This document shows positions 1 through 8,051 of a DNA stretch of 36,400 bases, in pieces (position 1 is the stretch's first letter; each line of letters starts with the position of its first letter). Both the position numbers and the translations under genes were made by a program. This DNA comes from Verrucomicrobiales bacterium (GTDB taxonomy: Bacteria > Verrucomicrobiota > Verrucomicrobiia > Limisphaerales > Palsa-1400). The DNA is taken from positions 1 to 36,400 of the forward strand of contig PLGF01000093.1 in NCBI GenBank assembly GCA_003138485.1, in the 5' to 3' direction. Below the pieces are notes generated by a model, which saw only the letters and a program-made list of their open reading frames with translations, had not been told where the DNA came from and did no database searches.

Positions 1-10
1 GGTTAAAAAA

Positions 11-38
11 TTACGGTAAATTACGGTAAATTACGGTA
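11..38. repeat. 10-bp tandem repeat, three copies
   Basis: Three consecutive copies of TTACGGTAAA (the last ends TTACGGTAGT). The period of 10 is close to one helical turn. It lies next to the window edge, so more copies may exist to the left. No gene overlaps it convincingly. Function is unknown; it could be a binding array, or a slippage-prone repeat in the gap downstream of the WD40 gene. Confidence 0.75.
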
Positions 39-196
39 GTTTTGCTGCGGCGCAAGCGATCTGGCGGGCGCGGCCCCCCCGCCCACAAGAATCGCACGGG
101 CACAAAATGAGGGAGGGAACAGGGCGGCGATAACGATAAAGAACGGTTCGGTGGTTGTCGAAAAATGGCGCCTGGCCCGGATATTTCATGGCTTGG

Positions 197-265
197 CAGA
201 TGGCGACGCTCCTGCGGAGCCTTTCCACCGACGAGACCCCGGCTCCGCGGGAGCGTCGCCCTACC
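197..265. repeat. REP-like inverted doublet
   Basis: Two inverted copies of a roughly 25-nt unit: left arm 202-221 pairs with 241-260 with one mismatch, around a 19-nt loop. Each arm also folds by itself (GCTCC-tgc-GGAGC at 208-220, GCTCC-gcg-GGAGC at 242-254). Read on the minus strand the right unit begins GGTAGGGCGACGC, sharing the GGTAGGGC head with the units at 19.4 kb. This nested palindrome layout is that of REP/BIME elements mobilised by RAYT transposases. It sits downstream of the WD40 gene, where it could also act as an mRNA 3' stem-loop. Confidence 0.7.
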
Positions 266-338
266 GTGCGGCGTGGCGGACCTTTAAGGCGAGTGTGAAA
301 TATGCGGGTTAATGATTCAGGCGCCTGCGCTCCGGTTC

Positions 339-3300
339 TTATTGGGGCGTGCTGACGCGATAGAACCGGGCCGGCGACGACGACGAATCGATCACTTGAA
401 CCACGTTCGTGGCAGCCACGAGGTTGGTGAGCACGTTCCAGTGCGCGAGATCGGATGAAGTTTCCACCGAAAGAAACGAACTATAGGACGGATTGGCGAT
501 CGTGAATTGGCCTGCTTGCGCGCTGCTCAACGTCATCGTGACCGGCGTGGCCAGCGGATTCCAAATCCGGCCCAAGGTTCCATCTTCGCGGCCAAAAACC
601 AGGAATGTGCCGTTGGGCGAAAATCCCAGGGTGCTGATTCCCACGGTTTCGCTGGAACGGCTCCAAATCGGCTGCCAGTTCGAAGTTTGCCAAATCTGGA
701 TGGTGTCGGAGCCGCCCGCGGCCAGCAACGTGCCGTCCGGGGAGAAGGCGACCGCCCGCGCACCCGAGGCGAGACTGTTCAGCGAGCACAACGGTGTCAC
801 ACTGCCGTTGGTCCAGATCTTGATCAGACCGTCGGTCTGCCCGGCCGAGGCAAGCAACGTGCCGGTCGGGTTGAACGAAATGGACACAACGGTGCAAGTG
901 TGGCCCGCGTAGGTGACCGGACAACTGCCGTTGCTCATATCCCACAGTTTAATGGTGCCGCTGCTAAACATCCCGCCGGAGGCCAGGAATTGTCCGTTCG
1001 GCGAAAAAGCCACCACTGCCGTGCCGTCGCTGTGGCCGGCCAAGGTGTAAAGCAGGTTGCTATTCGACCTGTTCCAAATCTGGATCACTTGGTCCGTTCT
1101 ATCTCCCGCGGCGGCAATGAGGCTGGTGTCCGGCGATACGGCCAGCGCAGTCACGCCATTTGCAAACAGTCCGGCAATGGACTGGAGCTGGCCGCCATTT
1201 GAACAGTCCCAGATGCAAATGCTGTTGTCCAGACAGCCGCCGCCTGAAACCAGGAAAGTTGCATCCGGCGAGAAGGCCAGCGCGCTCACCTGATTGGTAT
1301 GGGCCGTTATGACGCAAGCCGAAGCTCCCGATTGGGCCGCAAACAACCGCACGGCACCGTCCGCGTCGGCGCAGGCAACCAGGGAACCGTCCGGTGCGAC
1401 GCAGGACCGGGTGACCATTGCCGTCTGGCTGACAAGATTGGTCACCAGCACTCCATTGGTAGTCTGCCAAACCCTGACTTGGTCGTCGTCGCCTCCAGAG
1501 ACCAGCAGGGTGCTGTCAGCGCTGCAGGCCAGCGACCACACCGGGCCGGAATGAGCGAGCCAGCTTTGCGAGGCGCTCCAACCTGCCGCGGCCGTCCGGA
1601 ACTGGATGGCGCCGCTTTGATCTCCAGAGAACAGGTTCTGGCCGTTGGGGGCAAATGCCAGGGATGTGATCCCCGGCCCGGTGTTGGTCAGAGATCGCTG
1701 CAAGGCCCAGTTCGCGGTGGACCAGAAGCACATGGTCTGGTCCAGGCAGCCGGATACCAGGTTGGCGCCATTGGGTGAAAAAGCCAGGGCGGTCACAGAA
1801 TTGGAGACCGAGCAGAGATTATTGGAACCCTGGAGGAGGGTGGCAAGCGTGGACCAAGTACTGCCGTTAAGCACAAAGATAGTCTTGATCAGATTCGTAT
1901 CCTCACCCGCGACCGCCAGCTTGGAGCCATCCGGAGAATAGGCCACGCTGCGCACCACTCCGTTATTTAAAATGGAGCCTTCGCCGCCGTTGTTGAGAAC
2001 TTCGCCGCTTGAAACGCTGAGAATTCGGGTGATCCAATCACCGCAACCGAAGGCGATTTGCTGGCCGTTGGGAGAGAAGGCCATGCAGGTGACTTTGCCG
2101 TAACAGTTGGTGTAGCTGCGAACCAAAGCTCCATTGGCGGTATTCCACAGCCGGATTGTGCCGTCGTAATAGCCGGCGGCGATGATATTGGTGCCGGCAG
2201 GCCCGAACGCCAGCGCGGTGACTTGTAGAAGTCCGCCGGCGGCCAGAGTGCGGGACAGCGAGCTGTCGCTGGTTCGCCATAGCTTGACCGTGGCATCATC
2301 GCTGCCCGAGGCAATCCACGCGCCATCGGGCGAAGTCGCCACGGCTGTGACAATGCCGCCCTGTCCGGCTTCCTCCCAGGTTCCGACGCCCACGGTTGCC
2401 ACGCGGCTGATGACCTGCCCGGCCGCGTCGGTGATCACCACCACGTAATCGGCCTGGTTCCACTCGCCGGCGCCGCTGATGGTCAGAGTCGAGTTGGTGG
2501 AACCGGAGATGTTCCCGCCGTCAGTGAGGTTCGTGTAAACGCCGCTGCCTATCGCCCCGGCTTCCCATTGGTAATGCAGCGTTTCACTGGCGCTGGCGCC
2601 GGCCGAGAGTTGCGCCGTTTCGCCGACACCGACATCCAAAGAGACGGGCTGAGTCAGAATCTCCGGCGCCAGGTTGAGGGACAACGTCACCACGCTGCTT
2701 GTGACGACGCCATAGCTGTTGGACACCACCACATCGTATTGGTTCGTATCCGCCGTGGACACATCGCTGATGGTCAAAGCCGGGGTTGACGAACCCGATA
2801 TGTTCCCCTGGTCAGCGAGGTTTGTCCCGGTTCTTTGCCAGTTGTAATAGAGCGGCGTGTTGCCGGCAGCCGTGACCGTGAACGTGGCGCTCAAGCCCGG
2901 ATACACCGCCTCGGAGACCGGCTGTATCGAGATGGTCGCCGGTGCCTCCGCCAGAATCAGCCCCAGGTCGAAGGTCATGTCATAGACACTGCTGGTGCCG
3001 AAATTCATGGCTCCCCCGGCGGCGGGAAGGGTCGCGATCCGACCGCCCGGATAAGGATTCTGGTTGGTGACACTGATTCTCTCCCAGGCGGGCCCGGGAT
3101 CGCCCGTTCTGGCGTGGGCGAAGGCGTAAAACGAGTTCGGATTCAATGCAAGCCCCAGATTAGTCCATTGCAGCCAGTCGTTCTGTGTGAATGCGGCGGT
3201 GGCGGTGTAGGTCGCAATCAGGGTGGCATTGCCGGCGCTCACGTTGGTCACTGTGTAAATGTACAGAGCGTAAGTGGTCGAGCTGCCCGGAGACGTGGAA

Positions 3301-3605
3301 GTGCTGCCGTTGCCGGATGTCTTGAGCGAGACGGTGCTAAGAATGTAACCGCCCGCTTTGCCGCCAGTGGTGAAGGTCTGCCCTGGAGGGGTCGTTCCGG
3401 TGTTGTTGGCGTTGTTGTCGTAGAAATTCAGACCGGCGGGAGCCTCCGTGGCTGAAGCGCCCAATTGGTAAATGTCGTAAGTTCCCGGAGTGGGGTTTGC
3501 GGCGCCAATATCGTTCAGGGTTGCCGCCGCTCCCCCGGCGGAGCCAGGCAAGCCGAGAGAGGCCGCCACCGCCAGGAGCAGTCCACTAATCATTGTTGTT
3601 TTCAT
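339..3605 (-). CDS. Exported Ig-like/WD40-repeat protein (1088 aa)
   Basis: A secreted or cell-surface protein. Residues 1 to about 25 are a Sec signal peptide (MKTTMISGLLLAVAASLG, then small residues). Next come a Thr/Ser/Gly-rich beta domain (about 30-220) and two Ig-like domains (about 225-310 and 315-405, each with a Y-x-V-V-V strand). A WD40 region (about 412-1015) follows, in which I count 14 repeats of the V-x-x-x-A-F-S-P-D/N-G type with strands such as TVKLW and TIKLW. The tail ends ARFYRVSTPQ, like many exported Verrucomicrobia proteins. Fourteen repeats fit two seven-bladed propellers, a likely scaffold for protein or glycan binding; no catalytic motif is seen. It starts 27 nt after the DUF362 gene on the same strand, so co-transcription is likely. 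No clear Shine-Dalgarno precedes the ATG. The ligand cannot be inferred. Confidence 0.9.
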   Translation of the reverse strand: MKTTMISGLLLAVAASLGLPGSAGGAAATLNDIGAANPTPGTYDIYQLGASATEAPAGLNFYDNNANNTGTTPPGQTFTTGGKAGGYILSTVSLKTSGNGSTSTSPGSSTTYALYIYTVTNVSAGNATLIATYTATAAFTQNDWLQWTNLGLALNPNSFYAFAHARTGDPGPAWERISVTNQNPYPGGRIATLPAAGGAMNFGTSSVYDMTFDLGLILAEAPATISIQPVSEAVYPGLSATFTVTAAGNTPLYYNWQRTGTNLADQGNISGSSTPALTISDVSTADTNQYDVVVSNSYGVVTSSVVTLSLNLAPEILTQPVSLDVGVGETAQLSAGASASETLHYQWEAGAIGSGVYTNLTDGGNISGSTNSTLTISGAGEWNQADYVVVITDAAGQVISRVATVGVGTWEEAGQGGIVTAVATSPDGAWIASGSDDATVKLWRTSDSSLSRTLAAGGLLQVTALAFGPAGTNIIAAGYYDGTIRLWNTANGALVRSYTNCYGKVTCMAFSPNGQQIAFGCGDWITRILSVSSGEVLNNGGEGSILNNGVVRSVAYSPDGSKLAVAGEDTNLIKTIFVLNGSTWSTLATLLQGSNNLCSVSNSVTALAFSPNGANLVSGCLDQTMCFWSTANWALQRSLTNTGPGITSLAFAPNGQNLFSGDQSGAIQFRTAAAGWSASQSWLAHSGPVWSLACSADSTLLVSGGDDDQVRVWQTTNGVLVTNLVSQTAMVTRSCVAPDGSLVACADADGAVRLFAAQSGASACVITAHTNQVSALAFSPDATFLVSGGGCLDNSICIWDCSNGGQLQSIAGLFANGVTALAVSPDTSLIAAAGDRTDQVIQIWNRSNSNLLYTLAGHSDGTAVVAFSPNGQFLASGGMFSSGTIKLWDMSNGSCPVTYAGHTCTVVSISFNPTGTLLASAGQTDGLIKIWTNGSVTPLCSLNSLASGARAVAFSPDGTLLAAGGSDTIQIWQTSNWQPIWSRSSETVGISTLGFSPNGTFLVFGREDGTLGRIWNPLATPVTMTLSSAQAGQFTIANPSYSSFLSVETSSDLAHWNVLTNLVAATNVVQVIDSSSSPARFYRVSTPQ

Positions 3606-3632
3606 ATGGGGAGAATTGGGGTTTGATCCGGT

Positions 3633-4889
3633 TCAAGCTGGATTTCGCAACGTGTAGCCCGTGACCAACTCCGACACGATGCTGGGGTGGAGTTGGTAGT
3701 GGTTCAGACCGGCGTTGCTGCTATTGGCGTGTTGAGTGGCGAGAGCTGCCTGGAGGGTGCTGGGCGCCGGTCCCAAAACGTCAATCAAGCTAAGATCGTA
3801 TTGACCATAACCAGCCTGGCCACAGTAATTGAGGGCGGCGGGGTACATCGGCCAAGGCCATTGAGCGGTCTTGGCGCTGGTGGTGTAGGCTGTGGGGTCG
3901 CCCCCCGCGGCGGTGATGCCCGCGGCGACGTTCATTATTTCGACCGCGACGCGATCCACGGCGAGCCAATCCAGGCCTGCAATCACAGCCTGCTGGTTGA
4001 CTGCGGTTCCACTTTCCGGCCCGCTCCCCTCCATGCCCTGGTAAGCGTCAATCACCGCCATGTCCGGCCCCAGCAGCGGCGCCAGCATGTAGAGAGTGTC
4101 ACAGAGGTCCTGGCATCCGTACGTATATTGAGTCGAGCCGCTGGCGGAATTCGTGGCCACCCAATGCATATGTTGCTTCACGTCCGGCCAGCCACTCTGG
4201 CCGGGGACATACATGGTCTGATTCTCCAAGGCTGCTCCCATCCCCATGTTCTTGTAGCCCAACGTCGCCACCTGATAATTGTGCGTCTTGGGTCTGCAAG
4301 CCGAAATGACGAAGTACCGCCGTGGTTTGAGCAGCATCTTCGCGATGTAAGTAATATCGGTCGGGTCCGTCGCCGTGCGATTGGATCCCCCTGAATCCCA
4401 AATGTGCATTGGTTGAGCGCCTTCCTGGCTCAACTCCTTGAAGCGGACAGGGTACTTCTTGCGCAGAGCCAGGTAACCGTCAAGAGAAAATGCCGTCATC
4501 GTCAGACCGCCACAGCAATTCTCGGCGACAGTCACGTCGGTTTTCCCGATCGACTTCAAGAACTCCAAAATCCCCTCGATGCACTGCACCGGCGTGTCCG
4601 CCAGGGGTATGGCGCCGTCGCTGACGCAGTTGGGTTTGATCAGAACAGGCCGGTTGCCGATGGCGGCGGCAATCTGCCTCTTCAATGGCTGGAGCGCCTG
4701 GAAGACGATGTCAACGTGGTCGCTGCCGGTGGTCAGTGACACCTGGCTGGTTGTCTGGAGCGGGGCCGCAACGATCGGCACTCCGGCCATCGCCCGGTTA
4801 ACAAATGGCAGATGATCCAGCGCCAAGGCCGCTCCGCCCGCCAATGCTGATGTTTTTAGAAAATGCCGACGATTGAAGCAGTGTTTCAT
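3633..4889 (-). CDS. Tat-exported DUF362 domain protein (418 aa)
   Basis: The N-terminus carries a twin-arginine signal (NRRHFLK at residues 6-12, then a hydrophobic Ala/Gly/Leu stretch), so the protein should be exported folded, probably with a cofactor. The body matches DUF362: VLIKPNCVSD near residue 83, then a segment resembling TDVTVAENCCGG, and later KTHNYQVATLGYKNMGMG. In this family such motifs are thought to form a metal or Fe-S-linked redox core, but the reaction is not established. The start is well supported: a GGAGGA (complement of 4901-4906) lies about 11 nt upstream of the ATG. It is the first gene of a probable two-gene unit with the WD40 protein downstream. The preceding 373 bp hold no gene and should contain its promoter. 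Confidence 0.85.
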   Translation of the reverse strand: MKHCFNRRHFLKTSALAGGAALALDHLPFVNRAMAGVPIVAAPLQTTSQVSLTTGSDHVDIVFQALQPLKRQIAAAIGNRPVLIKPNCVSDGAIPLADTPVQCIEGILEFLKSIGKTDVTVAENCCGGLTMTAFSLDGYLALRKKYPVRFKELSQEGAQPMHIWDSGGSNRTATDPTDITYIAKMLLKPRRYFVISACRPKTHNYQVATLGYKNMGMGAALENQTMYVPGQSGWPDVKQHMHWVATNSASGSTQYTYGCQDLCDTLYMLAPLLGPDMAVIDAYQGMEGSGPESGTAVNQQAVIAGLDWLAVDRVAVEIMNVAAGITAAGGDPTAYTTSAKTAQWPWPMYPAALNYCGQAGYGQYDLSLIDVLGPAPSTLQAALATQHANSSNAGLNHYQLHPSIVSELVTGYTLRNPA

Positions 4890-5262
4890 ATTCTAATCCG
4901 TCCTCCGTTTACGTGTCAGATACTCCTATGGGTCGCGGGCAGTCTGCGCGTTTTTCCCGCACGCGTCAAGGGAAAAGTTCAGCGTCCGGCGCAGTCGATT
5001 TCAGATGGGCGCCTGCATAACACCTACACGAAACTGGAATCGCGCCATATTCTGCCCATGGCCAGTTTTGGCCGCGGCAAAAATGAAGAATGAATTGGAA
5101 GCCAAAGGAGAAAGCGGGAATCCGCTTTTTTCACTTCAGTGACTTCTGACTTCCCCCCGGCTCCGATGCCTGATCGTTACCACTTTTCATTTTCCTGTTG
5201 TCCAAGCCTATACCTCGATACATTGCATCCCATTCAGAATAACATGAACACGCGCGATTGCC
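4890..5262. other. Intergenic region, no gene seen
   Basis: This stretch separates the end of the FAD monooxygenase gene from the start of the DUF362 gene. It holds the DUF362 ribosome-binding site (4901-4906, minus strand) and a perfect stem-loop at 5111-5128. The short open frames here have no recognisable protein character and lack ribosome-binding sites. No convincing -35/-10 pair could be picked by eye. Confidence 0.6.
5111..5131. terminator. Stem-loop with T-tract, possible terminator
   Basis: AAAGCGG at 5111-5117 pairs perfectly with CCGCTTT at 5122-5128 around a GAAT loop, and six T residues run to 5131 on the plus strand. The T-tract favours plus-strand termination, although the nearest gene ending here (FAD monooxygenase, stop at 5263) is on the minus strand. 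There the stem is followed only by TTTCTCC. It may be a weak bidirectional element. Confidence 0.4.
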
Positions 5263-6519
5263 TTAGAATTCGATTCCGAGCTGGCTGAGCAGGGCGGAAA
5301 GGTCGGCGCCGGAAGCGGGGATGCAGGACGCGATGCGAACGGCCCGCTGGCGCACCCATTCCGAGGCCTTGTCCGCCGCGGGGGGGACCGCCTTGAAGCC
5401 CAGCAATCGCTGCCACTCGCACCAATGTGTGCGATCATAAGCCCGCAGCAAGTCTTCGGGGGCGTTCTTGCGCAGGATTTGCGTGAGCGACTCCACCAAG
5501 TCCACCGCCTCTCGGAACCCGATGTTCATGCTCTGCATGCCGACCGGCCCGGTCTGGTGGGCGGCGTCGCCCACCAGCCAGCAGCGGTTGCGTCCGAATT
5601 GGCGGGCCAGCCGCGGTTCAAATTGCACGTTGGTGGTCCAGATGACTTCCCGGATCGGGTTGTCAAACCAAGGCGCCCGCTCCTTCAAGAACTGTCGCAG
5701 GCGGTGCAGGCTGTCACGCTCGCCAGGCGGCTCAATCACGGCCATCCGCTCCCGGTCTTTGGACGGAAAATCCTTCGCCTCGTCGTCTGGATTGACTTGG
5801 AAACCCCAACGGCAGCGGGTGTCGGACATCGGCCACAGGGCGCTGGATGCCGCGGGGTCCAAGACAACCTTGGTTTCGTGGCCGCAGTCGCTGCCTGCCT
5901 CCATCTCGTAAACCGCAAAATGTTGCGGAGCGCCCGTCCGCTCGAAACGGATGCCCAGCCGCCGCCGGACGACCGAATTGGAGCCGTCGGCGCCGATGAC
6001 AAAATCGGCCTGGGTTTCCAAAGTTCGTTCGACGCCCTGTTCAAAATCGGGGACGCTGTAGCCTTTGCCGGTTGTGGCCAGGCGCTCAATGATCGCGGTG
6101 GCGCCGAGGTCCTTCATATCGACATTGGCCAGCCGGTGGCCCCAATGGATTTTGACGCCCGCCTCGCGGAGTTTTCGTTCCAACAAGGTTTCCAGGGCGC
6201 TTTGGTCCAGGACCAGCGCGAAGGGGTAGTCAACAGGCAATTGGGCAAGGTTGACTTCGGCGCGGCGCGCGTTGCCTTCATAGAAACCCACGGAGGCGAT
6301 GCGGTGGCCCGATTCGACGGCCTGGGCGGCGATGCCGGCGTCCGAAAGCAGTTTGATGGAACGGGGATGCAGCGCACAGGAATAGCTGTGTCCGGCCGTG
6401 CGGGATTCCTGGTCCATGATGCGGGTTCTAATTCCATTTTGCGTCAGCAGAAGCGCGGTCAACATTCCGACCGGGCCGGCCCCGACAACCAAGACTTCAG
6501 TTTGGTCCAACTTTGACAT
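5263..6519 (-). CDS. FAD-dependent aromatic-type monooxygenase (418 aa)
   Basis: Class A flavoprotein hydroxylase of the PheA/TfdB/UbiH-like group, which use NAD(P)H and O2 to hydroxylate aromatic or polyketide substrates. Three family motifs are visible. The dinucleotide-binding VVGAGPVGM lies near residue 11. The DG motif FVIGADGSNSVVRRRLG lies near residue 172. The GD motif WLVGDAAHQTGPVGMQ lies near residue 312, followed by the usual NIGFREAVDL helix. The length of 418 is short of the roughly 550-600 of PheA types, so the C-terminal thioredoxin-like domain is missing. No signal peptide, so cytoplasmic. No pathway gene is adjacent and the substrate cannot be named. No Shine-Dalgarno is evident before the ATG. 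A geranylgeranyl-reductase-like role is less likely given the complete GD motif. Confidence 0.88.
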   Translation of the reverse strand: MSKLDQTEVLVVGAGPVGMLTALLLTQNGIRTRIMDQESRTAGHSYSCALHPRSIKLLSDAGIAAQAVESGHRIASVGFYEGNARRAEVNLAQLPVDYPFALVLDQSALETLLERKLREAGVKIHWGHRLANVDMKDLGATAIIERLATTGKGYSVPDFEQGVERTLETQADFVIGADGSNSVVRRRLGIRFERTGAPQHFAVYEMEAGSDCGHETKVVLDPAASSALWPMSDTRCRWGFQVNPDDEAKDFPSKDRERMAVIEPPGERDSLHRLRQFLKERAPWFDNPIREVIWTTNVQFEPRLARQFGRNRCWLVGDAAHQTGPVGMQSMNIGFREAVDLVESLTQILRKNAPEDLLRAYDRTHWCEWQRLLGFKAVPPAADKASEWVRQRAVRIASCIPASGADLSALLSQLGIEF

Positions 6520-6603
6520 AGAATTTTATCTAATGAAAAGATAATCCCGCGCCGGGCCGGCGTCCAGCCAGTTCTGGCCGGAGTTTGGTTTATTAACGCC
6601 TCG

Positions 6604-7059
6604 TTATTGCATTTTTTCCTGGCGCGTCAGTTCCAGTTTCAGGGCGATGAGTGAAAGGCGGATGTCCATGATGAACGTGACCAGCGACACGACCAGCGAC
6701 AGCATGCAGGCGATGAAAAACACACTGATGAGCGCGGCCAACCCCCACTTCAACAACGCAGTCAAGAATAACGTTACGATCAGCAGCGCCGCGAACAGCG
6801 CGCTCAGGGCGCCCATGACAATGGAAAACTGAATCAGGCGCGCGCGCCGGTAGATGACCTCGACCTGGTTGGCCAGTTGAGGGCGGTCGGACGCGGGCGT
6901 CTGGCGCATTTGGCCGTGAATTTGACGGGTGCGGTCCACCGCGCGGCCAAAACGGTTGGTCAGGGAGAGCAGGAGCAGTCCGACGCCGGAGATCAGGATG
7001 ACGGGCGCGATGGCCACTTGCAACACGGGAATCAGTTCGGTGAGCGGGGTGGATGGCAT
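6604..7059 (-). CDS. DUF2721 family membrane protein (151 aa)
   Basis: A small integral membrane protein with an N-terminal segment (about residues 9-30, AIAPVILISGVGLLLLSL), then NRFGRAVDRTRQIH, the characteristic DUF2721 element. Two more hydrophobic segments follow (about 75-100 and 105-130). The function of DUF2721 is not established. The ATG at 7059 is preferred over an in-frame TTG two codons upstream. It lies 84 nt upstream of the FAD monooxygenase on the same strand, so the two may share a transcript, though nothing links their roles. Upstream is a long gene-free stretch. Confidence 0.82.
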   Translation of the reverse strand: MPSTPLTELIPVLQVAIAPVILISGVGLLLLSLTNRFGRAVDRTRQIHGQMRQTPASDRPQLANQVEVIYRRARLIQFSIVMGALSALFAALLIVTLFLTALLKWGLAALISVFFIACMLSLVVSLVTFIMDIRLSLIALKLELTRQEKMQ

Positions 7060-7758
7060 AATCAAGACCGTGGATAGGACGGGAAGCGCCGGCGCACAAC
7101 TTGCCGTAGATTCGCTGCCATCGCCCTGGAACCCCTCTTTGGCGGCAAACCGGGCATCCGGGATCGACCCGTGTCGCCCCGGCCTTTCGGGCCGAACTTC
7201 TCTAGCAAGACGGAGGAAAGCGCAGAATCCGTTTCATCACCGTGGTTTCGGTGTTGCAACGGAGGCCCATTTTCTCAAACGTGCAATCCCGCAAATCCGA
7301 TACTGTATCCGCGGGATACTTGCGTGCCTTCGCACCATCCCCTGGCCGTTCAGCCGGTTTAGGCTTCGACTCCACTGGGATAACACTTTGCATCAAATGC
7401 AGGATGCCTCATCCCCCGCAGGCTGGCTATGCAAAAATTGGCAAAGGTCAGCCTTAAATTGCGCGACCGCCTGGTATCCCCCTGGCGCGGAGCGTCCTTT
7501 GGCGCGTGGCTTGTGAGTCCTTTCCGGCAATTCCGCCGGGGTTGGGCGGAACGGCCTCCCTTTTGCCGGGACAAGGCGGGAGCGCCGCGGACATTAACGG
7601 GCGCGTCCTGGAAACGATATTTATCAAATAAAGTGATAAAATGCAATTTTTTAGTTGCAAACGCGCCTCCTTCGATGTTGACTCCCGGCGTGAGCGACAG
7701 AAAGACAGCGGGCGCCAGCCGCCAGAACGGGGACGACAGGCCAAACACAAGACCCCGC
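7060..7758. other. 700-bp region without a recognisable gene
   Basis: Open frames here are short and lack protein-like composition or ribosome-binding sites. One plus-strand frame (from 7429) runs without a stop into the sigma-like gene, but its first 110 codons look like non-coding sequence. AT-rich DNA at about 7615-7665 contains a TTTATCA/TGATAAA palindrome and stands out from the GC-rich surroundings. It is the best candidate for a promoter or operator of the downstream small gene. Confidence 0.55.
7620..7640. promoter_or_regulatory. AT-rich palindrome, possible operator
   Basis: TTTATCA (7620-7626) and TGATAAA (7634-7640) form perfect 7-bp inverted half-sites around a 7-nt spacer, in the only markedly AT-rich patch of this intergenic region. 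A second small inverted pair (TGCAA / TTGCA) follows at 7642-7659. The position, about 120 nt before the sigma-region-4-like gene, suits a regulator site, but no known operator is recognised. Confidence 0.35.
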
Positions 7759-7956
7759 ATGGAAACCAAGCGCCCCGGAAACATGAAACCGCCGATTGAC
7801 GAAGGACTGGACCGGCTCCTCAAAACCCACATCAAAGGACAATGCCTGACCTATGAAGCCATCGCCGCCGAATGCAAATGCCGCTGGTCAGCGATACAGA
7901 CCATCGAAACCCGCGCCCTGAGGAAACTCCGCGCCAAACTCCGCAACCAACGATGA
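7759..7956 (+). CDS. Small sigma-70 region 4-like HTH protein (65 aa)
   Basis: The product is essentially a single sigma-70 region 4.2-like helix-turn-helix. Residues about 33-65 read TYEAIAAECKCRWSAIQ then TIETRALRKLRAKLR, which aligns with the 'T-x-E-E-I-A ... V-R-Q-I-E-x-R-A-L-R-K-L-R' signature of primary sigma factors. No region 2 or 3 is present, so it cannot be a complete sigma factor. It could bind -35-like DNA, bind the RNA polymerase beta flap as an anti-sigma-like decoy, or act as a simple repressor. The start is uncertain: ATG at 7759 or an internal ATG at 7783. The long upstream extension of the frame is not protein-like. It stands alone, with a palindrome about 120 nt upstream. 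Confidence 0.65.
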   Translation: METKRPGNMKPPIDEGLDRLLKTHIKGQCLTYEAIAAECKCRWSAIQTIETRALRKLRAKLRNQR

Positions 7957-8051
7957 CCCCCGGCGCTTCACCAAGTCATTTGGCGAAGAACTCGTCCAGC
8001 GAAAGCGAAAACTCCGGCAAGGCCGCGCTGGTTATCCGCGGTTGATTCGAT

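Noticed and set aside
7429-7758. 110-codon N-terminal extension of the mini-sigma protein
   Set aside because: The translation is not protein-like (rich in Arg, Pro and Trp), and has no ribosome-binding site; an ATG at the HTH protein itself is more plausible.
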